NCBI GenBank assembly: GCA_963776735.1
Contig: CAVZNV010000016.1
Location: 434,001-498,000, forward strand
DNA length: 64,000 nucleotides
From: PALSA-612 sp963776735
GTDB lineage: Bacteria > Actinomycetota > Thermoleophilia > Gaiellales > Gaiellaceae
Reading direction: 5' to 3'
Shown: in pieces, positions 1-6,764 of the stretch
Layout of the letters: each line of letters starts with the position of its first letter
Numbering within the stretch: the first letter of the stretch is position 1
Notes under the pieces: model-generated
The model's database searches: none
What the model was told of the DNA's origin: nothing
The model's input: the letters and a program-made list of their open reading frames with translations, nothing else
Made by a program: the position numbers and the translations under genes

Positions 1-1063
1 GCGCGTGTCAGGTGGCTTCGCAGGAGTGGATCGAGTTGGTTCCGACCACCCCCCGCGCGAACTTCTGCAGCAGGTAGTTCTCCTCGTTGGTCAGGCGAGC
101 AGACGCGAGGAGGCCGATCGACTGGGGTCCGTGACGGTCACGTACGAGGGACAGTCCCTCGGCCGCGGCCCGGAGAGCCGTGTCCCAGTCGGCCGGGTGC
201 AGCTCGCCGTCCTCGCCGCGGACGAGCGGCTCGGTTAGCCGGTCCGGGTGATGGACGAAGTTGAAGGCGAAACGGCCCTTGACGCAGAGGTTGCCGTCGT
301 TCGAGACGTAACCCGGGTCGGACGTAACCTTGACGATCTTCTTCGTCTGCGGATCGACGTTGAGGTCGATCTGGCACCCGACGCCACAGAACGTGCAGGT
401 CGTCTTCGTCTTCTGCAGGGCGCGCTCGTGGCCGGCCGGCGCGCCCGTGAGGAACTGCTCGTGGATCGCGCCCGTCGGGCAGACGCTGAGGCAGCCGCCG
501 CAGAGCTCGCACTCGGTGTCGAGCCAGGAGTAGCCGTGCGTCGGGACGACGCGGGCCTCGGCGCCGCGCCCCTCGAAGGTCAGCGCCGAGCACTGCATGA
601 CCTCCTGCGTGTAGCGGACACAGCGGTTGCAGAGGATGCACGCGCCGGGCTTGTAGCCCATCAGGCGGTTGCGGTCGTCGTAGGGCTCGCGAGCCGCGTC
701 GGGGAGCAGGAACGGCGCCTGGGCGTCGAGCTCCTCGGCCAGGTCGATCAGCTCGTTCGGCCGGCCACCGGGATTCGGCGCAAGGTGCTCGGTCAGGAGC
801 ATCTCGGTCAGCGTCTTGCGCAGCGTGTCCGTCGAGCCGTTCGTCGAGACGACGATGCCCTCGCTGACGCGCTGCGCGCAGGCCGGCACGGGCCGGGGCG
901 CGCCCTCGAGGTCGACCAGGCACATGCGGCAGCCGCCGTAGGGGTCGAGCTTGTCGTCGTGGCAGAGCGTCGGGATGAACGTCCCGTACCGCGCCGCGGC
1001 GTGGACGAGCAGCTCGCCCTCGGGCGCGGACACGCGCTTCCCGTCCAGGGTGAACTCGACCAC
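1..1063 (-). CDS. Formate dehydrogenase alpha subunit, NAD-type, probable selenoprotein (partial)
   Basis: N-terminal part of a molybdopterin-dependent formate dehydrogenase that would oxidise formate to CO2. From a GTG at 1063 the protein starts with a NuoG-like [2Fe-2S] domain (Cys 34, 45, 48 and 62). Two ferredoxin [4Fe-4S] motifs follow (CILCNRC and CELCGGCLSVCP), then the molybdopterin-oxidoreductase [4Fe-4S] motif (CTFCGVGC, later LCVKGR). The usual NuoG His-Cys cluster motif is missing. Reading ends at TGA 8-10 after SIHSCEAT, and the next codons are His-Ala. In Cys-type homologues this position reads CARLCH, so TGA probably encodes selenocysteine and the catalytic domain lies beyond the window. 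An ATG further upstream (1222) is open but runs through palindromic repeats, so GTG 1063 is preferred. The NuoE-NuoF fusion at 15967 is the likely NADH-side partner. Confidence 0.85.
8..10 (-). other. Candidate selenocysteine (UGA) codon
   Basis: In-frame TGA on the minus strand, directly followed by CAC (His) and GCG (Ala). The Cys four residues upstream (CEAT-U-H) has the same spacing as Cys-x3-Cys/Sec-His in the formate dehydrogenase active site. A SECIS element would have to lie just downstream, outside the window, so it cannot be seen here. Confidence 0.65.
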
Positions 1064-1083
1064 GGCGCGATCGTACTGGTCCG

Positions 1084-1258
1084 AGTGACTGTCCCTCGGA
1101 CATGGCCGCTGGAGACAGCTTTCGCCACGGCCGAAAGGAACATGGCGGACATGTCCCTCGGCGTGGCCCCCCGAGGTTCCGGAGACCGCATCGCGACCGC
1201 ACGCCGTGTCTCTGCGAGCCATGCCCTAGTGACTGTCCCATGGGACAGTCACTAGGGC
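1084..1258. repeat. REP-like palindromic repeat region
   Basis: Gene-free stretch between the formate dehydrogenase and a SnoaL-like gene. It holds a perfect 36-bp palindrome at 1223-1258 with core GACTGTCCCATGGGACAGTC and degenerate units containing GTCCCTCGG at 1086-1100 and 1151-1162. The same palindrome core occurs twice around the Y1 transposase at 39 kb. The sequence on the right side (CGTGTCCGG) is also shared with the copy at 39706-39741, read on the opposite strand. Confidence 0.85.
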
Positions 1259-1313
1259 GTGTCCGGAAGAGACAGTGCACGGACCGTACCGAGCGGCCCG
1301 GCGTCCGCCTTCT

Positions 1314-1655
1314 TCAGGCGCCGTCGAAGGTGATGACGAGCCGGCCGATCAGATCGCCGTCGCGGCGCAGACGCAGGTCGCCGGCGGCGCGGCCCTCGTC
1401 GCGGAGCCAGGCGTAGCGGGCGCGGACCTCGGCGTCGTCCTCCTCGAACGCGAGCACCTCGATCTCGTCGTCCGGCGGCTGGTCGCGGTAGGCGGCGGCG
1501 ATCGCCTCGCGCCCGTGGAACGGCCCCACCGGCACGCCCTCGAACTCGAGCGTCGCGTCGTCGGCGAACAGCTCGAGCATCGGCCCGAAGTCGCCGGAGC
1601 GCACTCCGGCGTTGAAGCGCTCGACGTGCTCGGTGAGCAGCTCGAGGCCGGTCAC
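1314..1655 (-). CDS. SnoaL-like / NTF2-fold protein
   Basis: Small protein of about 113 residues with the pattern of the SnoaL-like/nuclear transport factor 2 fold: an N-terminal helix (LLTEHVERFNAG), then LFADDATLEF, then GREAIAAAYR. The substrate is unknown, and family members range from isomerases to non-catalytic binding proteins. An ATG at 1682 is in frame but overlaps the start codon of the divergent aconitase gene, so GTG 1655 is the more likely start. That leaves a 25-bp divergent promoter space. A second SnoaL-like gene lies at 57203. Confidence 0.65.
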   Translation of the reverse strand: MTGLELLTEHVERFNAGVRSGDFGPMLELFADDATLEFEGVPVGPFHGREAIAAAYRDQPPDDEIEVLAFEEDDAEVRARYAWLRDEGRAAGDLRLRRDGDLIGRLVITFDGA

Positions 1656-1680
1656 GACACGATTTTGCTTGAATCGAGGC

Positions 1681-4425
1681 ATGCCCGCCGATGCCTCAAC
1701 GCTTTCCGTCGGCGGCGTCGACTACGCCGTCTGGCGCGTCGGCGACGTCTCGCGCCTGCCGTTCTCGCTGCGCGTGCTGCTCGAGAACGTCCTGCGCACG
1801 AGCAGCGCCGACGACGCCGAGGCGATCCGCGGGTGGAAGCCCGCCGACGAGCCGTCGCGCGAGATCGCGTTCACGCCTGCTCGTGTGCTCCTGCAGGACT
1901 TCACCGGCGTCCCCGCGGTCGTCGACCTGGCCGCGATGCGCGACGCCATGCGCGACCTCGGCGGCGACCCGGCGCGGATCAACCCGCAGCTTCCCGCCGA
2001 GCTCGTCATCGACCATTCGGTGCAGGTCGACGTCTACGCGAGCCCGCTCGCCGTCTTCCGCAACACCGAACTCGAGTTCGAGCGCAACCGCGAGCGCTAC
2101 GCGTTCCTGCGCTGGGGCCAGCAGGCGTTCGAGAACTTCTCGGTCGTGCCGCCGTCGACGGGCATCGTCCATCAGGTCAACCTCGAGTTCCTGGCGCGCG
2201 TCGTGGAGACGCGCGAGGTCGACGGCCGGCTGCAGGCGTACCCGGACACGCTCGTCGGCACCGATTCGCACACCACGATGGTCAACGGCCTCGGCGTGCT
2301 CGGCTGGGGCGTCGGCGGGATCGAGGCCGAGGCGGCGATGCTCGGCGAGGCGATCTCGATGCTCGTCCCGCAGGTCGTCGGCTTCAAGCTCACGGGCGCG
2401 CTCCCCGCGCGCGCGACAGCGACCGACCTCGTCCTGACCGTGACGCAGATCCTGCGCTCGGTCGGCGTCGTCGGGAAGTTCGTCGAGTACTTCGGCGAAG
2501 GCCTGGCCGCGCTGCCGCTGGCCGACCGGGCGACGATCGGGAACATGTCGCCCGAGTACGGCGCGACGTGCGGTTTTTTCCCTGTCGACGAGCGCACGGT
2601 CGAGTACCTGCGCCTGACCGGCCGGCCCGCGGAGCGCGTCGCGCTCGTCGAGGCGTACTGCAAGGAGAACGGCCTCTGGCACGACCCGGCCGACGGCGAG
2701 CCGGGCTACTCGCAGATCGTCGAGCTCGACCTGTCGACCGTCGAGCCGAGCCTCGCGGGCCCTCGCCGCCCGCAGGACCGCGTGCCGCTGGCCAGCGCCA
2801 AGCAGTCGTTCCTCGACCAGCTCGAGAGCTTCGGCGTCGACTACGGCAACGGGCACGACGCGGCCGTCGCGGACACGTTCCCGGCGAGCGACCCGATTGC
2901 CGACTCGGAGCCAGGACACGAGGCGACGGACGACGGCGCCCGGGTGGACGTGGACGCGCCGGCGGTGGCTGTCGCCCTGCGACCCGAGCCGGTGCACGTC
3001 GAGATGGACGGCGAAACATTCGAACTGGAGCACGGCTCGGTCGTGATCGCCGCGATCACGAGCTGCACGAACACGTCCAACCCGTCCGTGATGATCGCCG
3101 CCGGCCTGCTGGCGCAGAACGCCGTCGCCCGCGGGCTCGAGCGCAAGCCGTGGGTCAAGTCAAGCCTCGCTCCGGGCTCCAAGGTCGTGACCGACTACTA
3201 CGACGCGGCCGGGTTGACCCCGGCGCTCGAGCAGCTCGGCTTCGGCCTCGTCGGCTACGGCTGCACGACCTGCATCGGGAACTCCGGGCCGCTTCCGGAC
3301 GCGATCTCGGCCGGCGTCGCCGAGGGCGAGCTCGTCGTCTGTGCCGTGCTCTCCGGGAACCGCAACTTCGAGGCGCGCATCCATCCCGAGGTGAAGGCGA
3401 ACTACCTTGCGTCGCCGCCGCTCGTCGTCGCCTACGCGCTCGCCGGGCGGATGGACCTCGACCTGGAGACCGAGCCGATCGGCCCAGATCGGGACGGCAA
3501 CGACGTCTACCTCGCCGACATCTGGCCGACGCCCGAGCAGGTGCAGCAGGTGATCGCACGCAGCGTGCGGAGCGAGATGTTTTCGAGGACGTACAGCGAC
3601 GTCTACACGGGCGACGAGCACTGGCGCGCCTTGCCGGTGCCGGCCGGCGACCTGTTCGCCTGGAAGGCCGACTCGACGTACGTGCGGCAGCCGCCGTACT
3701 TCGAGGGCATGTCCCGCGAGGCCGCGACGGTCGAGGACGTCCACGGCGCGCGCTGCCTCGTCTGGGTCGGCGACTCCGTGACGACCGACCACATCTCCCC
3801 GGCCGGGTCGATCAAGCCCGACAGCCCCGCCGGGAAGTACCTGACCGCGCACGGCGTCGAGCGCAAGGACTTCAACTCGTACGGCTCCCGCCGCGGCAAC
3901 CACGAGGTGCTCGTGCGCGGCACGTTCGCGAACGTGCGGCTACGGAACCGGCTCGTCCCCGGCTCCGAGGGCACGTGGACGGTCCACGTTCCGTCGGGCG
4001 AGGAGATGGCGATCTACGACGCGTCCCAGCGGTACCTGGCCGAGGGCACGCCGCTGGTCGTCATCGCCGGCAAGGAGTACGGCTCGGGGTCGTCACGCGA
4101 CTGGGCCGCGAAAGGGCCGCTGCTGCTCGGCGTGCGCGCCGCGATCGCCGAGAGCTACGAGCGGATTCACCGCTCGAACCTGCTGATGATGGGGATCCTG
4201 CCGCTGCAGTTCATGGAGGGCGAGAGCGCCGAGTCGCTGGGTCTGACCGGCCGCGAGGAGTTCGCCATCGAGGGCGTCGACAACGCGAACGCGAGCGAGG
4301 TGACGGTGCGCGCCGACGACACGATCTTCCGCGCGCGCCTCCGGCTCGACACCCCGCGGGAGCGCGAGTACCTCCGCCACGGCGGCATCCTCCCGTTCGT
4401 CCTGCGCCGCTTGCTCGGCTCCTGA
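1681..4425 (+). CDS. acnA: Aconitate hydratase (AcnA type)
   Basis: Citrate/isocitrate interconversion in the TCA cycle, cytoplasmic, 914 residues, the normal length for AcnA/IRP1-type aconitases. The three [4Fe-4S] ligands are visible: Cys462 in SCTNTSNPS, and Cys528 and Cys531 in GCTTCIGNSG. The substrate-binding motifs GTDSHTTMVNGLG (N-terminal half) and YGSGSSRDWAAKG (C-terminal swivel domain) are intact. An acidic linker of about 50 residues before the first cluster Cys is typical of actinobacterial AcnA. ATG 1681 is chosen because the homology begins immediately after it. The open frame extends upstream to 1612, but without family similarity. A dispersed repeat starts 11 bp after the stop. 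Confidence 0.97.
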   Translation: MPADASTLSVGGVDYAVWRVGDVSRLPFSLRVLLENVLRTSSADDAEAIRGWKPADEPSREIAFTPARVLLQDFTGVPAVVDLAAMRDAMRDLGGDPARINPQLPAELVIDHSVQVDVYASPLAVFRNTELEFERNRERYAFLRWGQQAFENFSVVPPSTGIVHQVNLEFLARVVETREVDGRLQAYPDTLVGTDSHTTMVNGLGVLGWGVGGIEAEAAMLGEAISMLVPQVVGFKLTGALPARATATDLVLTVTQILRSVGVVGKFVEYFGEGLAALPLADRATIGNMSPEYGATCGFFPVDERTVEYLRLTGRPAERVALVEAYCKENGLWHDPADGEPGYSQIVELDLSTVEPSLAGPRRPQDRVPLASAKQSFLDQLESFGVDYGNGHDAAVADTFPASDPIADSEPGHEATDDGARVDVDAPAVAVALRPEPVHVEMDGETFELEHGSVVIAAITSCTNTSNPSVMIAAGLLAQNAVARGLERKPWVKSSLAPGSKVVTDYYDAAGLTPALEQLGFGLVGYGCTTCIGNSGPLPDAISAGVAEGELVVCAVLSGNRNFEARIHPEVKANYLASPPLVVAYALAGRMDLDLETEPIGPDRDGNDVYLADIWPTPEQVQQVIARSVRSEMFSRTYSDVYTGDEHWRALPVPAGDLFAWKADSTYVRQPPYFEGMSREAATVEDVHGARCLVWVGDSVTTDHISPAGSIKPDSPAGKYLTAHGVERKDFNSYGSRRGNHEVLVRGTFANVRLRNRLVPGSEGTWTVHVPSGEEMAIYDASQRYLAEGTPLVVIAGKEYGSGSSRDWAAKGPLLLGVRAAIAESYERIHRSNLLMMGILPLQFMEGESAESLGLTGREEFAIEGVDNANASEVTVRADDTIFRARLRLDTPREREYLRHGGILPFVLRRLLGS

Positions 4426-4436
4426 GCCTCGGCCGC

Positions 4437-4522
4437 GAAAGCCCTTGGGCCAATCCGGCCCTGCGGCTCGCGGCTAGACAGTGGCGTTGAACGCGGCCGC
4501 GCTGCGGCCGCTCCGATCTGCC
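4437..4522 (+). repeat. Dispersed intergenic repeat, copy A
   Basis: About 86 bp in the gap between acnA and the phosphatase gene. It closely matches the reverse complement of 44151-44235. Shared blocks are TTGGGCCAA, CCGGCCCTGCGGCTC, GAACGCGGCCGC and CGGCCGCT, ending in ATCTGCC. It contains two GCGGCCGC self-complementary blocks able to form a hairpin. It starts 11 bp after the acnA stop codon, in the orientation corresponding to the copy that follows hemH. Confidence 0.8.
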
Positions 4523-4567
4523 TCCGGCGATCATGTCTAGGCTTGGCCAGATGGCGGTTTCGGCCGA

Positions 4568-5308
4568 ATGACCGAGCAAGTCCTGTCCTGGGACGGGTGC
4601 CTGAACGTCCGCGACCTCGGCGGGCATGCGGTCGCGGACGGGCGCGAGACGAGGTTCGGCGCGATCGTGCGTGCCGACAGCGTCAGGCACCTGAGCGAAG
4701 CCGGATGGGACGCGCTGGTCGACTACGGCGTGCGGACGATCGTCGATCTCCGGCGGCACGACGAGCTCGAGCGCGACCCGCCGCTCGACGTCCCGGTCGA
4801 CGTCGTCCACGTCCCGCTCGAGACGACCGACGACTTCAAGATCGTCCACAGCGTCTGGCGTGGGGACGGCGACGACGAGGACGGGATCCGCGCCGCCTAC
4901 GAGCTGAAGACGGAGCGCCTCGCCGGCCGCTTCGCCGCCGCGATCGAGACCGTCGCGGACGCTGCTCCCGGCGGCGTCGTCGTGCACTGCTTCGCCGGCA
5001 AAGACCGAACCGGGCTCGCCTGCGCCATGCTGCTGCGGCTCGCCGGCGTGAGCATCGACGCCATCGCCGCCGACTACGGGGTCTCCGACGACAACATCCG
5101 CTCGATCATCGATCCCTGGGCCGACGCCGCACCGGACGAGCGGGAACGCGCGCTGCGGCTGCGGATCGGCGCCTCGCCGCCGCAGGTGATGGCCGACGTA
5201 CTCGAGGGTCTGGAGCAGAGGCACGGCAGCATCCGCGGCTACCTCGTGGACGCAGGCGCCCGGCCCGAGGCGCTCGACCGCGCCCGCGAGCGGCTCGTCG
5301 GCCCGTAG
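4568..5308 (+). CDS. Tyrosine-protein phosphatase-like protein (Y_phosphatase3 family)
   Basis: Cytoplasmic phosphatase of 246 residues. The N-terminal NVRDLGG motif and the P-loop HCFAGKDRTG (catalytic Cys with the following Arg) identify the family of bacterial dual-specificity or lipid/tyrosine phosphatases related to M. tuberculosis PtpB. The VDLRRHDE segment is also typical. The physiological substrate cannot be told from sequence. ATG 4568 gives the expected N-terminus immediately before WDGCLNVRDLGG. The next gene is convergent and separated by one base. Confidence 0.88.
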   Translation: MTEQVLSWDGCLNVRDLGGHAVADGRETRFGAIVRADSVRHLSEAGWDALVDYGVRTIVDLRRHDELERDPPLDVPVDVVHVPLETTDDFKIVHSVWRGDGDDEDGIRAAYELKTERLAGRFAAAIETVADAAPGGVVVHCFAGKDRTGLACAMLLRLAGVSIDAIAADYGVSDDNIRSIIDPWADAAPDERERALRLRIGASPPQVMADVLEGLEQRHGSIRGYLVDAGARPEALDRARERLVGP

Positions 5309-5309
5309 C

Positions 5310-5999
5310 TCAGCTCGCGACGCGCTCCATCAGGAGCTGGACGCTCACTCTCGCCTCGTCCTCGTCGGCCAGGTACCTGGTGAAGCAGGCGACCTTGACC
5401 TCGTCTCCCTGGACGAGATTCACGCGCAGGACGTTGGTCGCCGACGCGGTGGCGCCGTGACCGAGCTCCGGGTTCCCGTCGTCGCTGACGGCGACCTCCT
5501 GCTCCGCGCCGACGCCGTTGACGACGAGCGCGCACACGACGTTCGTCGTACCGCCGGCCCGCCCGTCGTAGTCGTTGACGAGGAAGGGGTCGGTGAGGAT
5601 CGTCAGTCCCGCCTCGGCAGCGGTCACCCGGTGGACGATCAGGTCGTCCTCGGGGTGGGTGACGAAGACGGTGTAGCCGGTCAGGAGCGACGTGGGACCG
5701 GCGAGCCCCGCCGCGCCCGTCGGCCCCGCCGTTCCGGTCGCTCCCTGCGGGCCGGTAGGTCCTGCCGGTCCGGTCTGGCTCCAGCTCAGCGGGCGCTCGT
5801 CGAAGCGGCAGGTCTCTCCGCGAGCGGTGTCGACGACCCGCAGCGTGCCCCTGGACGTGCCCGCCGGCGAAGACTGGTAGCAGCCGTGGATCACCCCGTT
5901 GGCAGAAGGAATGGCCCCCTGCACGGCCGAAACGAGTCCGAATGCTGCTCCGGCGGCGGCGAGAGCGAGCACGAGGCGACGGGGGCTGAGCGCGCGCAT
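5310..5999 (-). CDS. Secreted protein with collagen-like Gly-X-Y tract
   Basis: 229 residues. A Sec signal peptide (basic RALSPRR, then an Ala/Leu-rich core) is followed by an exported segment with GCYQSS and a Cys before ERPLSWSQTG. Then comes a short collagen-like run beginning GPAGPTGPQG (about eight Gly-X-Y triplets), and a beta-rich C-terminal domain of about 120 residues. The signal/GCY/collagen-tract layout recurs in secreted proteins of soil actinobacteria. No enzymatic motif is seen, so a surface or matrix role is only inference. ATG 5999 places the signal peptide correctly. Confidence 0.75.
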   Translation of the reverse strand: MRALSPRRLVLALAAAGAAFGLVSAVQGAIPSANGVIHGCYQSSPAGTSRGTLRVVDTARGETCRFDERPLSWSQTGPAGPTGPQGATGTAGPTGAAGLAGPTSLLTGYTVFVTHPEDDLIVHRVTAAEAGLTILTDPFLVNDYDGRAGGTTNVVCALVVNGVGAEQEVAVSDDGNPELGHGATASATNVLRVNLVQGDEVKVACFTRYLADEDEARVSVQLLMERVAS

Positions 6000-6059
6000 C
6001 GGGACATCGACACGTGTATCTGCGGCAGAGCCGGCTCGCTACAGGTGGAATCCCCATAC

Positions 6060-6680
6060 GTGACCGCGCCGCCGCTCCTCGTCGTCGTCACCGGCATGCC
6101 CGCCGCGGGCAAGACGACGCTCGCGCGCGAGCTCGCGACGCGCCTGCACGTCCCGCTCGTGGAGAAGGACGAGATCAAGGAGACGCTCTTCGACACGATC
6201 GGCACCGGCGACGTCGAGTGGTCGCAACGCCTCGGAGGCGCCGTCTACGCGCTGATCTTCCTGTTCCTCGACCGCGCGCTTGCCGCCGGGAGCCCGGCGA
6301 TCGCCGAGGCCAACTTCTTCCGCGGCGACCACGAACGGCGCTTCGCCGCGCTGCCCCCGCATCGAGCGGTCCAGATCCACTGCCACGCCCCGATCGAGGT
6401 GCTGGTCGAGCGCTACCGGACTCGCCCTGCTCGCCACCCCGGGCACCTGGACGACCAGCGGGTCGACGAGCTCGTTGCGCGCTACGAGAGCGGCCGCAAC
6501 GGCCCGCTCGACCTGGAAGGCGAGCTGATCGAGATCGACACGACCCTCCCGGTGGACTTCGCCGCGCTCGCCGCTCGCCTCGCTGTACAGGGAGTCCTCC
6601 CCTACCGGCCGTCGACCGCCGGAGTTAGAACGCGACCGGGTGATCGTCGCCGTGAGGTGGACGCATCGCCTCCCCAAAAT
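6060..6680 (+). CDS. P-loop kinase (zeta-toxin/AAA-like), 3' end unresolved
   Basis: Walker A motif GMPAAGKTT at residues 12-20, followed by EKDEIKETLFD and EANFFRGDH, as in small P-loop kinases annotated as AAA/zeta-toxin-like or shikimate/gluconate-kinase-like proteins. The substrate is unknown. GTG 6060 is the likely start, with another in-frame GTG at 6045. Recognisable sequence ends near 6600 (VDFAALAARLA), but the frame has no stop until 7893 and runs into the next gene's ATPase domain. Either a stop was lost by an indel, or kinase and regulator are fused. The end given here is the base before a strong hairpin and is approximate. Confidence 0.6.
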
Positions 6681-6722
6681 GCGGCGCGGGCCAGTCGTCT
6701 CCCATCGATCGGCCCGCGCCGC
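6681..6722. terminator. GC-rich hairpin between kinase and LuxR regulator
   Basis: Perfect 12-bp inverted repeat, GCGGCGCGGGCC at 6681-6692 and GGCCCGCGCCGC at 6711-6722, with an 18-base loop. There is no T-tract, so intrinsic termination is uncertain. Its position supports a gene boundary here even though the reading frame stays open. Confidence 0.5.
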
Positions 6723-6764
6723 AGGCCCAGACGCTGGCCCCGCTCGTCGGGGAGAATCGGGCTT

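Noticed and set aside
145..161. Palindrome CGAGGGAC-A-GTCCCTCG inside the formate dehydrogenase gene, resembling the REP units
   Set aside because: It lies in conserved coding sequence (EGLSLVRDRHG), and the similarity to the REP core is partial, so coincidence is more likely.
1275..4490. Long open frame (1071 codons) overlapping aconitase in another frame
   Set aside because: High-GC shadow. The aconitase frame carries all catalytic motifs, whereas this frame is Arg/Pro-rich without any domain.
6014..6628. Alternative frame over the P-loop kinase
   Set aside because: Arg-rich shadow without Walker A; kept only as a possible place for a lost stop codon.
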